Shown: positions 25,487 to 38,607 of the stretch, piece after piece | Layout of the letters: each line of letters opens with the position of its first letter | Numbering within the stretch: position 1 is the first letter of the stretch | Source of the DNA: Pseudomonas syringae | GTDB taxonomy: Bacteria > Pseudomonadota > Gammaproteobacteria > Pseudomonadales > Pseudomonadaceae | Direction of reading: 5' to 3' | Length of the DNA stretch: 64,000 nucleotides | Assembly: GCF_021605415.1 (NCBI RefSeq) | Contig: NZ_WKEQ01000030.1 | Span: 1 to 64,000, forward strand | The notes under the pieces: model-generated | Told to the model about the DNA's origin: nothing | What the model saw: only the letters and a program-made list of their open reading frames with translations | Database searches by the model: none | Program-made: the position numbers and the translations under genes

Positions 25487-25510
25487 GGCTCAGGCCCGAA
25501 GGCCTGAGCC
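25487..25510 (-). terminator. Hairpin between kdsA and eno
   Basis: A perfect 10-bp stem GGCTCAGGCC/GGCCTGAGCC with a four-base loop (CGAA on the plus strand, TTCG in the minus-strand RNA). The tail is only weakly U-rich, so it may attenuate rather than fully stop kdsA transcripts before eno. Confidence 0.6.
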
Positions 25511-25545
25511 TCAAATCGTGCGGTACTTTACCGGAGAATTGAGGT

Positions 25546-26391
25546 TTACGCGGTTTCTACCGTCGGAAAACTCTTAACCAGTTCGTCCAACGCTTTGAGC
25601 TGGGCCAGGAATGGCTCCAGTTTGTCCAGACGCAAGGCGCAAGGGCCGTCGCATTTGGCATTGTCCGGATCCGGATGTGCTTCGAGGAACAGACCGGCCA
25701 GACCTTGGCTCATGCCTGCCTTGGCCAGATCGAGCACCTGTGCCCGGCGACCGCCGGCGGAGTCGGAACGACCGCCAGGCATTTGCAGCGCGTGGGTCAC
25801 GTCGAAGAACACCGGGTATTCGAACTGCTTCATGATGCCGAAGCCGAGCATGTCGACCACGAGGTTGTTGTAACCGAAGCTCGAACCACGCTCGCAAAGG
25901 ATCAATTGATCGTTACCCGCTTCGACGCACTTGTTCAGGATGTGTTTCATTTCCTGAGGCGCGAGGAACTGGGCTTTCTTTATGTTGATCACGGCACCGG
26001 TCTTGGCCATCGCGACGACCAGGTCGGTCTGACGCGACAGGAAGGCCGGCAACTGGATGATGTCGCAGACTTCAGCAACGACGGCGGCCTGTTCAGGCTC
26101 ATGGACGTCGGTGATGATCGGCACGCCGAAAGCTTGCTTGATGTCCTGGAAGATGCGCATGCCTTCTTCCAGGCCAGGGCCGCGATACGAAGTCACAGAA
26201 GACCGGTTGGCCTTGTCGAAACTGGCCTTGAACACGTAAGGGATACCGAGCTTTTCGGTGACCCTCACGTACTCTTCGCAAACCTGCATGGCCATGTCAC
26301 GGCTTTCCAGCACGTTCATGCCGCCGAACAGCACCATGGGTTTGTCGTTGGCGATCTCGATGTCGCCGACGCGGATGATCTTCTGTGCCAT
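25546..26391 (-). CDS. kdsA: KDO-8-phosphate synthase
   Basis: 281 residues. Condenses phosphoenolpyruvate with arabinose 5-phosphate to make KDO-8-P for the lipopolysaccharide inner core. Motifs: GGMNVLESRD, FKASFDKANRSS, ITDVHEP and the RGSSFGYNNLVVD segment. Begins 5 bp after the pyrG stop, so co-transcribed with it. ATG 26391 fits family length; a longer frame upstream lies within pyrG. Confidence 0.97.
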   Translation of the reverse strand: MAQKIIRVGDIEIANDKPMVLFGGMNVLESRDMAMQVCEEYVRVTEKLGIPYVFKASFDKANRSSVTSYRGPGLEEGMRIFQDIKQAFGVPIITDVHEPEQAAVVAEVCDIIQLPAFLSRQTDLVVAMAKTGAVINIKKAQFLAPQEMKHILNKCVEAGNDQLILCERGSSFGYNNLVVDMLGFGIMKQFEYPVFFDVTHALQMPGGRSDSAGGRRAQVLDLAKAGMSQGLAGLFLEAHPDPDNAKCDGPCALRLDKLEPFLAQLKALDELVKSFPTVETA

Positions 26392-26396
26392 CGGGA

Positions 26397-28028
26397 TTAC
26401 GCCTTCTTCTGGTGTTGAGCCAAAGCCGCTTTGACGAAGCCGCTGAACAGTGGGTGACCATCGCGAGGAGTCGAGGTGAACTCCGGGTGGAACTGGCAAG
26501 CCACGAACCACGGATGATCCGCCGCTTCGACCACTTCAACCAGCGCAGCATCCGCCGAGCGACCGGAGATTTTCAGGCCGGCTTCGATCAGTTGTGGCAG
26601 CAGGTTGTTGTTCACTTCGTAACGGTGACGGTGACGCTCGACAATCACATCCTTGGCGTAGCAGTCGTGCACCTTGGAGCCGGCTTCGAGCAGGCATTCC
26701 TGAGCGCCGAGGCGCATGGTGCCGCCCAGGTCGGACGCTTCGGTACGGATTTCGACTGCACCGGTGGCGTCTTCCCACTCGGTGATCAGACCGACAACCG
26801 GGTGACCGCTGGCGCGATCGAACTCGGTGGAGTTGGCGTCTTTCCAGCCCATCACGTTACGTGCGAACTCGATCACGGCGACTTGCATGCCCAGGCAGAT
26901 GCCCAGGTACGGAACCTTGTTTTCGCGAGCGTATTGAACGGCGGTGATCTTGCCTTCCACGCCGCGCAGCCCGAAGCCGCCCGGTACGAGGATCGCGTCA
27001 ACGCCTTCCAGCAGCGCGGTGCCCTGGTTTTCGATGTCTTCGGAATCGATATAACGCAGGTTGACCTTGGTGCGGTTGCTGATGCCGGCGTGACTCATCG
27101 CTTCGATCAGCGACTTGTAGGCGTCGAGCAGTTCCATGTACTTGCCGACCATCGCGATGGTGACTTCATGTTCCGGGTTCAGCTTGGCGTCGACCACAGC
27201 GTCCCACTCGGACAGATCCGCACCGCCACATTGCAGGCCGAAACGCTCTACGACGAAATCGTCCAGACCCTGCGAGTGCAGGATGCCCGGGATCTTGTAG
27301 ATGGTGTCGGCGTCTTCCAGCGCAATCACCGCACGTTCTTCAACGTTGGTGAACTGGGCGATTTTGCGACGCGAAGAGATATCGATCGGGTGATCGGAGC
27401 GGCACACCAGCACGTCAGGTTGCAGGCCGATGGAACGCAGTTCCTTGACCGAGTGCTGGGTTGGCTTGGTTTTGGTTTCGCCGGCAGTGGCGATGTACGG
27501 CACGAGGGTCAGGTGCATCAGCATCGCGCGCTTGGCACCGACTTCGAAACGCAGCTGGCGGATGGCTTCGAGGAAAGGTTGCGACTCGATGTCACCCACG
27601 GTGCCACCGATTTCGACCATCGCCACGTCGGCATCGCCTGCACCCTTGATGATTCGGCGCTTGATTTCGTCGGTGATGTGCGGGATCACCTGGATGGTTG
27701 CACCCAGGTAGTCACCACGGCGCTCTTTGCGCAGGACGTGCTCGTAGACACGACCGGTGGTGAAGTTGTTGTTCTGGGTCATTGTCGTGCGGATGAACCG
27801 CTCGTAGTGGCCCAGGTCCAGGTCGGTCTCGGCGCCGTCGTGGGTGACGAACACTTCACCGTGCTGGAACGGGCTCATGGTGCCCGGGTCGACGTTGATG
27901 TACGGATCCAGCTTGAGCATGGTGACCTTAAGTCCCCGCGCCTCCAGGATGGCCGCCAATGATGCCGATGCAATGCCTTTCCCCAATGAAGAAACAACAC
28001 CGCCCGTGACGAATATGTAGCGCGTCAT
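26397..28028 (-). CDS. pyrG: CTP synthase
   Basis: 543 residues. Aminates UTP to CTP with glutamine and ATP. N-terminal synthetase domain starts TRYIFVTGGVVSSLGKGI (P-loop); the C-terminal class I glutamine amidotransferase has the nucleophile Cys in LGICLGMQ and the HPEFTS motif. The 274-bp gap upstream to tilS (28029-28302) contains no gene that I can support. Confidence 0.98.
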   Translation of the reverse strand: MTRYIFVTGGVVSSLGKGIASASLAAILEARGLKVTMLKLDPYINVDPGTMSPFQHGEVFVTHDGAETDLDLGHYERFIRTTMTQNNNFTTGRVYEHVLRKERRGDYLGATIQVIPHITDEIKRRIIKGAGDADVAMVEIGGTVGDIESQPFLEAIRQLRFEVGAKRAMLMHLTLVPYIATAGETKTKPTQHSVKELRSIGLQPDVLVCRSDHPIDISSRRKIAQFTNVEERAVIALEDADTIYKIPGILHSQGLDDFVVERFGLQCGGADLSEWDAVVDAKLNPEHEVTIAMVGKYMELLDAYKSLIEAMSHAGISNRTKVNLRYIDSEDIENQGTALLEGVDAILVPGGFGLRGVEGKITAVQYARENKVPYLGICLGMQVAVIEFARNVMGWKDANSTEFDRASGHPVVGLITEWEDATGAVEIRTEASDLGGTMRLGAQECLLEAGSKVHDCYAKDVIVERHRHRYEVNNNLLPQLIEAGLKISGRSADAALVEVVEAADHPWFVACQFHPEFTSTPRDGHPLFSGFVKAALAQHQKKA

Positions 28029-28302
28029 GAAAAACCCTAGAAGTCTGCGTTAAAGCGGTCAGTGCCGCCGGGGAAAGCGAAGGAAGGCCGAAGCCCCCGA
28101 TCACCTGCATTAATCACAGTGCACCTTTCAAAAAAACCGCCGCGTGGTGACAGACCGGCAGATGAAACACCGGTAGGTTGTTCGCTACACATTTTTTGGA
28201 ATCGCCCAGCAAAGACTGCTTGGTAATCGGCAACTCCTGCAATTCAGGCGAATCCACAGAAGTTGTATCAAGAAGGGAGCGTAGTCTACCGGAATGCCCC
28301 TT

Positions 28303-29619
28303 TCATCTCAAACCTTGATCTTCGCTCTGAAGCCCCCAATGCAAACGCCAGCCGTCCAGCACATTGCCATCAAGGCCCGGCAGGTTCGCCACCGCGAGCA
28401 ATTCGTCACCGCGATAGAGCAGCGGCAATCTGCCACGGATGAAGGCCGGCACCGCACGCTCGTTGAGCAGACGCTTGAGATCGCGGTGTCCCCGCCCCTC
28501 CAGTTGCATCACTTCGCCGCCCTGTCGGTAGGCGATGCGCAACGGCCCATGGGGCGCTTGACCGCTCAAGGTGACCTGACCGTTATCGGGCAAGCGTAGC
28601 GCTGAAGATGGGTCGTGCCACTCGCCGCTGACCACTGGCTTACTCAGCCAGTGACCACTGAGCCACCAGATGCGACCGGCACTGCGATGCAGTTCGCCGT
28701 CGGCCAGCTGCCAGACTGGAGACGCATCGCCCACAGCCTCAGCCAGATCCGTCCAGCCTGACCAATGGTCGGCATCCGGCAACCGGGTCAACGGTTCGAG
28801 CCAATGGCTGAGGACGTTGCGCTGGCGGGCGGCAGAAAGTTTTGTGATCGGCGCCATCGCCAGCGAAGGCACTGCGAGCCAATCGAACTCGCTCGCAGTG
28901 GCAGCTTGAGTAAGATCGATCTGCGCCAACTCATTCAGCAAACCCTCGGCCTCGCGAAGATGACCTGCGCTGCGCGCCATGCTCGCCTGTGCCTGTGGCC
29001 AGCGAGCAGTCAGCAGCGGCACCACCTGATGGCGCAAATAGTTTCGCGAAAACCGGTGATCCTGATTGGACGGGTCTTCGGTCCAGCGCAACCCGTGTTG
29101 CCGGGCATAAGCCTCCAGTTCAGCCCGCGAAATGTCGAGCAACGGGCGAACCAGACTGCCCTGCCCCAACGACCGCAGAACCGGCATGGCCGACAAACCT
29201 CTCACCCCCGCCCCACGCATTAAGCGAAACAACAGCGTTTCAGCCTGATCGTCACGGTGTTGACCTGTCAGCAGTACCTCATCGGCCAACGTCATGGAAG
29301 CAAACGCGGCGTATCGAGCCTCACGCGCCGCGCGCTCAAGACTCGCACCGGGGTGCACCGTGACTCGCACCACCTGCAACGGCACGCTCAGCGCATCACA
29401 AACAGACTGACAGTGTTCCGGCCACGCATCCGCCGCCGCCTGAAGACCATGGTGTACATGGATGGCGCTGAGCGCCGGCAGGGATACGGTTTTTGCAAGT
29501 TGGGCAAGCAGGTGCAGGAGGACGGTGGAATCGAGACCACCGGAGAAAGCGATACGCCAGGCCTTGGCATTGTGCCAGGTCGTCAGATTCGGCAAAACCC
29601 GGGAAGGCAAATCAATCAT
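28303..29619 (-). CDS. tilS: tRNA-Ile lysidine synthetase
   Basis: 438 residues. Converts C34 of the CAU-anticodon isoleucine tRNA to lysidine using ATP and lysine. The PP-loop is SGGLDSTVLLHLL; HVHHGLQ, TGQHRDDQAETLLFRLMRG and the C-terminal TilS domain (RRxxRDxK-like region GHRDLKRLLNE) follow. Typical length; single gene between accA and pyrG. Confidence 0.95.
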   Translation of the reverse strand: MIDLPSRVLPNLTTWHNAKAWRIAFSGGLDSTVLLHLLAQLAKTVSLPALSAIHVHHGLQAAADAWPEHCQSVCDALSVPLQVVRVTVHPGASLERAAREARYAAFASMTLADEVLLTGQHRDDQAETLLFRLMRGAGVRGLSAMPVLRSLGQGSLVRPLLDISRAELEAYARQHGLRWTEDPSNQDHRFSRNYLRHQVVPLLTARWPQAQASMARSAGHLREAEGLLNELAQIDLTQAATASEFDWLAVPSLAMAPITKLSAARQRNVLSHWLEPLTRLPDADHWSGWTDLAEAVGDASPVWQLADGELHRSAGRIWWLSGHWLSKPVVSGEWHDPSSALRLPDNGQVTLSGQAPHGPLRIAYRQGGEVMQLEGRGHRDLKRLLNERAVPAFIRGRLPLLYRGDELLAVANLPGLDGNVLDGWRLHWGLQSEDQGLR

Positions 29620-29655
29620 GGACTGACCCTATCTAATTCTTTGCCCCAAACAAAT

Positions 29656-29743
29656 GTAGGAGTGAGCCTGCTCGCGATAGCGGTGTAACAGCCAACACAT
29701 TTGTTGAATGTTACGCCCTCATCGCGAGCAGGCTCACTCCTAC
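29656..29743. repeat. REPIN: inverted pair of REP elements
   Basis: Two perfectly complementary 23-bp arms (29656-29678 and 29721-29743) of the GTAGGAGTGAGCCTGCTCGC family flank a 42-bp centre. It fills most of the tilS-accA gap. Related to the arms at 60251-60321. Confidence 0.85.
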
Positions 29744-29763
29744 AGGGGGTATTGCGTGTTTCG

Positions 29764-30711
29764 TTACAGGCCGTAGCTCATCAGACGCTCGTAACGACGG
29801 GCCAGCAGCGCGTCATTGTCGAACTTCTTCAGCATCGCCAGTTGCGAGCTCAGCTCGGCGCGGATCGATGCCGCAGCCGCGACCGGATCGCGGTGGGCGC
29901 CGCCCAATGGCTCGCCGATGACTTTATCGACAATGCCCAGGCCTTTCAGGCGCTCAGCGGTGATGCCCATCGCTTCAGCGGCATCCGGCGCTTTTTCGGC
30001 GGTTTTCCACAGGATCGATGCACAACCTTCCGGCGAGATCACGGCGTAGGTCGAATATTGCAGCATGTTCAACTGGTCGCAGACACCAATGGCCAATGCA
30101 CCACCGGAACCACCTTCACCAATAACGGTGGCGATGATCGGGGTTTTCAGGCGAGCCATGACGCGCAGGTTCCAGGCAATTGCCTCGCTCTGGTTGCGCT
30201 CTTCGGCGTCGATGCCAGGATAAGCGCCCGGGGTGTCGATGAAGGTCAGGATCGGCATTTTGAAACGCTCGGCCATTTCCATCAGGCGGCAAGCCTTGCG
30301 GTAGCCTTCCGGACGCGGCATGCCGAAGTTGCGACGCACCTTCTCGCGTACTTCACGGCCCTTCTGGTGACCAATGATCATCACCGGCTGGTCATCCAGG
30401 CGCGCAACGCCGCCGACAATGGCCGCGTCGTCGGAGAAGTGACGGTCGCCATGCAGTTCGTCGAACTCGGTGAAGATGTGCTGGATGTAGTCCAGGGTGT
30501 ACGGGCGTTTAGGGTGACGCGCCAAGCGTGCGATCTGCCAGCTGGTCAGCTTGCCGAAGATGTCTTCGGTCAGCGTCTTGCTCTTGTCCTGCAGGCGCGA
30601 GATCTCATCGCCGATATTCAGCGAATTGTCATTACCGACCAAGCGCAACTCTTCGATCTTGGCTTGCAGGTCGGCGATCGGCTGTTCGAAATCTAGAAAA
30701 TTCGGGTTCAT
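29764..30711 (-). CDS. accA: Acetyl-CoA carboxylase carboxyltransferase subunit alpha
   Basis: 315 residues. With AccD it moves the carboxyl group from biotin to acetyl-CoA, giving malonyl-CoA for fatty acid synthesis. Signatures: FLDFEQPIADLQAKI start, GHQKGR, GMPRPEGYRKACRLM, FIDTPGAYPGI and GEGGSGGALAIG. ATG 30711 is the family start. Lies 139 bp after dnaE. Confidence 0.97.
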   Translation of the reverse strand: MNPNFLDFEQPIADLQAKIEELRLVGNDNSLNIGDEISRLQDKSKTLTEDIFGKLTSWQIARLARHPKRPYTLDYIQHIFTEFDELHGDRHFSDDAAIVGGVARLDDQPVMIIGHQKGREVREKVRRNFGMPRPEGYRKACRLMEMAERFKMPILTFIDTPGAYPGIDAEERNQSEAIAWNLRVMARLKTPIIATVIGEGGSGGALAIGVCDQLNMLQYSTYAVISPEGCASILWKTAEKAPDAAEAMGITAERLKGLGIVDKVIGEPLGGAHRDPVAAAASIRAELSSQLAMLKKFDNDALLARRYERLMSYGL

Positions 30712-30850
30712 AGGCGTCCGTCTTGGGTCGTGTCCCAAATGAGCTTGGGCCGGCCGTTTGTCTATTCGCGCCTACCTTAAGGGAGAGGCGCGCTGAGGTC
30801 GAGATTAAAAATTCAGGTCGCGGGCAAGGGGATTGATAGCACCTTGCCGG

Positions 30851-34372
<3,522 letters not shown>

Positions 34373-34401
34373 GGTGATCCTGCGTTAAGTCATGAAAACA
34401 A

Positions 34402-34427
34402 CAAGGCCCGGATTGTACCGGGCCTTG
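34402..34427 (-). terminator. Hairpin between rnhB and dnaE
   Basis: A perfect 10-bp stem CAAGGCCCGG/CCGGGCCTTG with a 6-nt loop and a U-rich minus-strand tail (TTGTTTT). It lies 21 bp beyond the rnhB stop and may partly separate the lpx-rnhB operon from dnaE. Confidence 0.72.
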
Positions 34428-34448
34428 CGTAAAACATCAGCCTCGCGA

Positions 34449-35099
34449 CTAAACCGGCGCCAGGACTTGCAACGTTTCCAGCGCTTCATAAGCCAGGCGT
34501 ACCGGGGCAAACGAGCGGCGGTGGATCAGGGTCGGCCCCAGACGTGCGAGGGCTTCCAGATGAACGGGGGTCGGATAGCCTTTATGGCCGCCGATGCCAT
34601 ATCCCGGGTAGATCAATTCGAACGCTGCCATTTCGCGGTCACGGCTGACTTTGGCCAAAATCGACGCCGCGGCAATGGCCGGTACCTTGCCGTCACCCTG
34701 AATGACCGCTTCAGCGCGCATCGGCAGATGCGGGCAGCGATTGCCGTCGATCATCGCCAGCTTCGGCTGGATGTGCAGCCCGGCCACCGCGCGCTGCATG
34801 GCGAGCATGGTTGCGTGAAGGATGTTCAGCTCGTCGATTTCTTCGACTTCAGCCCGGGCGATGCACCAGCTCAGGGCTTTCTCGCAGATTTCGTCGTAGA
34901 GCTTTTCGCGTTTGGCTTCGGTGAGCTTCTTCGAATCGTTGAGGCCAAGAATCGGCCGGTTCGGGTCGAGAATCACGGCGGCCGTCACCACCGCGCCGCA
35001 TAGCGGGCCGCGTCCGACTTCATCGACGCCGGCGACCAGCTCTTCGACTTCGGCTACCAGAGTGAAATCCAGGCCCAGTTGCGGGGATACTTTGCTCAT
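34449..35099 (-). CDS. rnhB: Ribonuclease HII
   Basis: 216 residues. Cuts RNA-DNA hybrids and single ribonucleotides in DNA. The catalytic acids lie in GVDEVGRGPLCG, in MIDGNRCP and in SRDREM. The start overlaps the lpxB stop by 4 bp. Confidence 0.96.
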   Translation of the reverse strand: MSKVSPQLGLDFTLVAEVEELVAGVDEVGRGPLCGAVVTAAVILDPNRPILGLNDSKKLTEAKREKLYDEICEKALSWCIARAEVEEIDELNILHATMLAMQRAVAGLHIQPKLAMIDGNRCPHLPMRAEAVIQGDGKVPAIAAASILAKVSRDREMAAFELIYPGYGIGGHKGYPTPVHLEALARLGPTLIHRRSFAPVRLAYEALETLQVLAPV

Positions 35100-36226
35100 C
35101 GTGAGTGACCGATCAGGTTAAGGACGGCATCGGCCGCCTGATTGGAGGCGTCCAGCCGCAACGTGCGGTGAATCTCGTCGAATCCACGGGTCTGTTCTTC
35201 GCCGCCTTCGATCAACGGCGACAGGGTTTGCGCCAACGCTTCGACCGTGGCGTCGTCCTGCAAAAACTCAGGCACCAGCAAGCGCTGGGCCAACAGGTTG
35301 GGCAGCGACACGTACGGGCTCTTGACCATGCGTTTGAGAATCCAGAACGTCAACGGCGCAAGACGATAAGCCACCACCATCGGCCGCTTGTACAACAGCG
35401 CTTCGAGGGTCGCCGTGCCGGATGCGATCAACACTGCATTGCACGCAGCCAGTGCGAGATGGGATTTGCCGTCGAGCAGGGTTACCGGCAGATCACGGCC
35501 GGCGAGCAATTCTTCTAGCTGAACCCGACGTTCCGCGCTCGCGCACGGCATCACAAAACGCACGCCAGGACGCAGGGCGCGCAGACGTTGGGCCGTATCG
35601 AGAAACAACGCACCGAGACGGCCAACTTCACCGCCGCGACTGCCAGGCATCAGCGCGACCAGCGGCCCGTCGGGCAAGCCCAGCTCGGCCCGGGCTGCGG
35701 CGCGATCGGCCTCCAGCGGAATGACATCTGCCAGGGAGTGGCCGACAAACCGCACCGGCACGCCTTTCTCTTCATAGAATTTGGCTTCGAACGGAAACAG
35801 CGTGAGCATCAGGTCGCAGCCTTCACGAATCTTCAGCACGCGTTTCTGCCGCCACGCCCATACCGAAGGACTGACGTAATGCACGGTCTTGATTCCGGCC
35901 TGGCGCAGCTTGAGTTCGATGTTGAGGTTGAAATCCGGCGCATCGATACCGATGAACACATCCGGCTTTTGTGCGATCAAGGTGGCAATCAACTGTTTGC
36001 GCCGTTTGAGCAACTCACGCAAACGGCCAAGCACCTCCACCAGCCCCATGACGGACAGACGTTCCATCGGAAAAAAGGAGGTCAGGCCTTCAGCCTGCAT
36101 CAAAGGCCCACCGACGCCGATGAATTCGACGTCAGGATGTTGTGCCTTGAGGGCACGCATGAGTCCGGAACCGAGAATGTCACCGGAAGCCTCTCCCGCC
36201 ACCAGCGCAATACGCAGACTGGCCAT
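35096..36226 (-). CDS. lpxB: Lipid-A-disaccharide synthase
   Basis: 376 residues. A GT19 membrane-associated glycosyltransferase that joins UDP-2,3-diacylglucosamine and lipid X. Starts LRIALVAGEASGD; FIGVGGPLM, YVSPSVWAWR and LMPGSRGGEV are the family blocks. Only 2 bp separate it from lpxA. Confidence 0.97.
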   Translation of the reverse strand: MASLRIALVAGEASGDILGSGLMRALKAQHPDVEFIGVGGPLMQAEGLTSFFPMERLSVMGLVEVLGRLRELLKRRKQLIATLIAQKPDVFIGIDAPDFNLNIELKLRQAGIKTVHYVSPSVWAWRQKRVLKIREGCDLMLTLFPFEAKFYEEKGVPVRFVGHSLADVIPLEADRAAARAELGLPDGPLVALMPGSRGGEVGRLGALFLDTAQRLRALRPGVRFVMPCASAERRVQLEELLAGRDLPVTLLDGKSHLALAACNAVLIASGTATLEALLYKRPMVVAYRLAPLTFWILKRMVKSPYVSLPNLLAQRLLVPEFLQDDATVEALAQTLSPLIEGGEEQTRGFDEIHRTLRLDASNQAADAVLNLIGHSR

Positions 36227-36228
36227 GA

Positions 36229-37005
36229 TTAGCGGGTAATGCCGCGGGTCGACGACTGGATAGAGTCGCGGAACACCGCCACTTCCGGAAACTGCGCGGA
36301 TGGCTCGACCAGTTGGGCCAGCGCTTGCTCCACGGTCAGTCCCTGGCGATACACCGTTTTATAGGCACGGCGCAGCGCGTGAATGGCGTCTTCGCTGAAT
36401 CCGCGACGGCGCATGCCTTCGAAATTCATGCTGCGGGCTTCGGCCGGGTTGCCGAACACGGTGACGTAAGCCGGTACGTCCTTGCCGATCGCCGTGCCCA
36501 TGCCGGAAAAGCTGTGGGCGCCGATGTGGCAGTACTGATGCACAAGAGTGAAACCAGACAGAATCGCCCAGTCTTCAACGTGCACATGGCCAGCCAACGC
36601 AGTGTTGTTGACCAGAATGCAGTGGTTGCCGATGACGCTGTCGTGACCGATGTGTGCATAGGCCATGATCAGGTTGTGATCGCCCAGGGTGGTTTCCGAA
36701 CGATCCTGAACGGTGCCACGGTGGATGGTCACGCCTTCACGAATGACATTGTGGTCACCGATGACCAGACGGGTTTCTTCGCCCTTGTATTTCAAATCGG
36801 GCGTATCTTCGCCTACCGAAGAAAACTGGTAGATGCGATTGTGCTTGCCGATGCGGGTCGGGCCCTTGAGGATCACATGCGGCCCAATCACCGTGCCTTC
36901 GCCGATTTCCACACCAGCGCCGACAATTGACCACGGGCCGACCTCGACACCGTCGGCCAGAACGGCCGACGGATCGATGATTGCGCGAGGGTCAATCAAA
37001 CTCAT
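36229..37005 (-). CDS. lpxA: UDP-GlcNAc O-acyltransferase LpxA
   Basis: 258 residues. First step of lipid A synthesis, adding a 3-hydroxyacyl chain from acyl carrier protein. A left-handed beta helix of hexapeptide repeats; the catalytic His is in the AYAHIGHDSVIGN segment. Overlaps fabZ by 4 bp. Confidence 0.97.
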   Translation of the reverse strand: MSLIDPRAIIDPSAVLADGVEVGPWSIVGAGVEIGEGTVIGPHVILKGPTRIGKHNRIYQFSSVGEDTPDLKYKGEETRLVIGDHNVIREGVTIHRGTVQDRSETTLGDHNLIMAYAHIGHDSVIGNHCILVNNTALAGHVHVEDWAILSGFTLVHQYCHIGAHSFSGMGTAIGKDVPAYVTVFGNPAEARSMNFEGMRRRGFSEDAIHALRRAYKTVYRQGLTVEQALAQLVEPSAQFPEVAVFRDSIQSSTRGITR

Positions 37006-37442
37006 AGCTTGCGTTCCGCACAGATGATTTCAGCGGAGCAGACTGGCTTGCCATCGACGGAGGCCTGGCATTCGAACTTCCAGATCTGACGCTTGCAGCT
37101 GAGGAACTTGGCTTCGAGGATCAACTGGTCGCCCGGCAATACCGGCTGGCGGAAACGCAGTTTGTCGGAGCCGACGAAGTAGTAGAGCGTGCCGTCGGCA
37201 GGCTTCACGTCGAGCATTTTGAACCCGAGGATCCCGGCAGCCTGAGCCATCGCTTCGATGATCAGCACGCCCGGCATGATCGGATGCGCCGGGAAGTGAC
37301 CATTGAAGAACGGTTCGTTGATGCTGACATTCTTGTAGGCGCGAATGCGCTTGCCTTCCGTGTCCAGATCCACGACCCGATCCACCAGCAGGAACGGGTA
37401 ACGGTGAGGCAGGTATTCGCGAATCTCGTTGATGTCCATCAT
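37002..37442 (-). CDS. fabZ: 3-hydroxyacyl-ACP dehydratase FabZ
   Basis: 146 residues. Hot-dog fold dehydratase of fatty acid elongation; shares its hydroxyacyl-ACP substrate with LpxA and LpxD, which explains the clustering. Catalytic His and Glu lie in GHFPAHPIMPGVLIIEAMAQ. Two consecutive ATG codons start the frame (37442 and 37439). Separated from lpxD by 106 bp. Confidence 0.97.
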   Translation of the reverse strand: MMDINEIREYLPHRYPFLLVDRVVDLDTEGKRIRAYKNVSINEPFFNGHFPAHPIMPGVLIIEAMAQAAGILGFKMLDVKPADGTLYYFVGSDKLRFRQPVLPGDQLILEAKFLSCKRQIWKFECQASVDGKPVCSAEIICAERKL

Positions 37443-37548
37443 TTCGGGGGGAAGCCTATGTAAAGATTGGGAGCGCGACTGACGCGCACTCCTCTAGCAA
37501 ATCAAGGAGGCAGTCTAGAGGCTGTGCACACTTGATATGGAATGGGTT

Positions 37549-38604
37549 TCAGCCATCTGATGAAGCATTACCGTCAGGGGTCACTTCCCCTGTACGTTTT
37601 TCCAGCTGTCGCAGACGTCGCGCGATGTCATCGAGCTGACGGATACGTGCCGCGCTCTTGCGCCATTCGGCAGCCGGTTGCATGGCTGTGCCGGAAGAGT
37701 AGGCACCCGGCTCGGTAATCGAGTGAGTCACCATGGTCATCCCGGTCAGGAATACGTTGTCGCAAATGTCGATGTGCCCTACCAGGCCGACACCGCCGGC
37801 CAGCATGCAGTGCTTGCCGATTTTGGTGCTGCCTGAAATGCCCACGCACGCGGCCATGGCCGTGTGATCACCGACCTGCACGTTGTGGGCAATCTGAATC
37901 TGGTTATCCAGTTTCACGCCATTGCCGATGACCGTATCGGCCAGCGCACCACGGTCAATAGCCGTGTTCACGCCGATCTCAACATCGTCGCCGATGGTCA
38001 CGCCGCCGATCTGGGCAATTTTCTGCCAGACGCCTTTTTCATTGGCGAAACCGAAGCCCTCGCCACCAAGCACAGCGCCGGACTGGATCACCACGCGTTT
38101 ACCGATGCGCACGTCGTGATACAGGGTCACGCGTGGATTGAGCCAGCCGCCTTCACCGATTTCGCAGCGCGCACCGATGAAGCAATGAGGGCCGAGGGTC
38201 ACTTGCGCGCCAATGCGCGCGCCAGCTTCGATCACCACGAAAGCGCCGACACTGGCGGTCGGATCGACCACCGCATCGTCGGCGATTATCGCCGTCGGAT
38301 GAATCCCGGCAGCCGCTTTCGGTTTTGGGTCGAACAAGTGGGAAATACGGGCGTAGGCCAGATAAGGATCCGGCACCACCAGCGTGTCACCGGTGTAACC
38401 TTCGGCATCGGCGGCCTTCAGCAACAAGGCTGCGGCCTGACTGTCGGCCAGGTATTTACGGTATTGGGGATTTGCCAGAAAGCTCAACTGAGCTGGGCCA
38501 GCCTCCTGCAAGGTGGCTAGCCCAGTAATTTGCTTCTCGGGGTCGCCCCGCAGGGTGGCGCCGAGGAACTCGGCCAACTGGCCGAGCTTGATGGTCACGG
38601 TCAT
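37549..38604 (-). CDS. lpxD: UDP-3-O-acylglucosamine N-acyltransferase LpxD
   Basis: 351 residues. Third lipid A step. An N-terminal uridine-binding domain (LGQLAEFLGATLRGD), then hexapeptide repeats with the catalytic His in the QIAHNVQVGDHTAMA region and a C-terminal helix (IRQLDDIARRLRQLEKR). Starts 3 bp after ompH. Confidence 0.97.
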   Translation of the reverse strand: MTVTIKLGQLAEFLGATLRGDPEKQITGLATLQEAGPAQLSFLANPQYRKYLADSQAAALLLKAADAEGYTGDTLVVPDPYLAYARISHLFDPKPKAAAGIHPTAIIADDAVVDPTASVGAFVVIEAGARIGAQVTLGPHCFIGARCEIGEGGWLNPRVTLYHDVRIGKRVVIQSGAVLGGEGFGFANEKGVWQKIAQIGGVTIGDDVEIGVNTAIDRGALADTVIGNGVKLDNQIQIAHNVQVGDHTAMAACVGISGSTKIGKHCMLAGGVGLVGHIDICDNVFLTGMTMVTHSITEPGAYSSGTAMQPAAEWRKSAARIRQLDDIARRLRQLEKRTGEVTPDGNASSDG

Positions 38605-38607
38605 GGG

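Noticed and set aside
26385..27962. A 525-codon open frame antisense to pyrG, and similar ones over eno (24037-25542), frmA (20496-22001) and bamA
   Set aside because: Same composition effect; no homology, no ribosome site, and each covers a well-supported essential gene.
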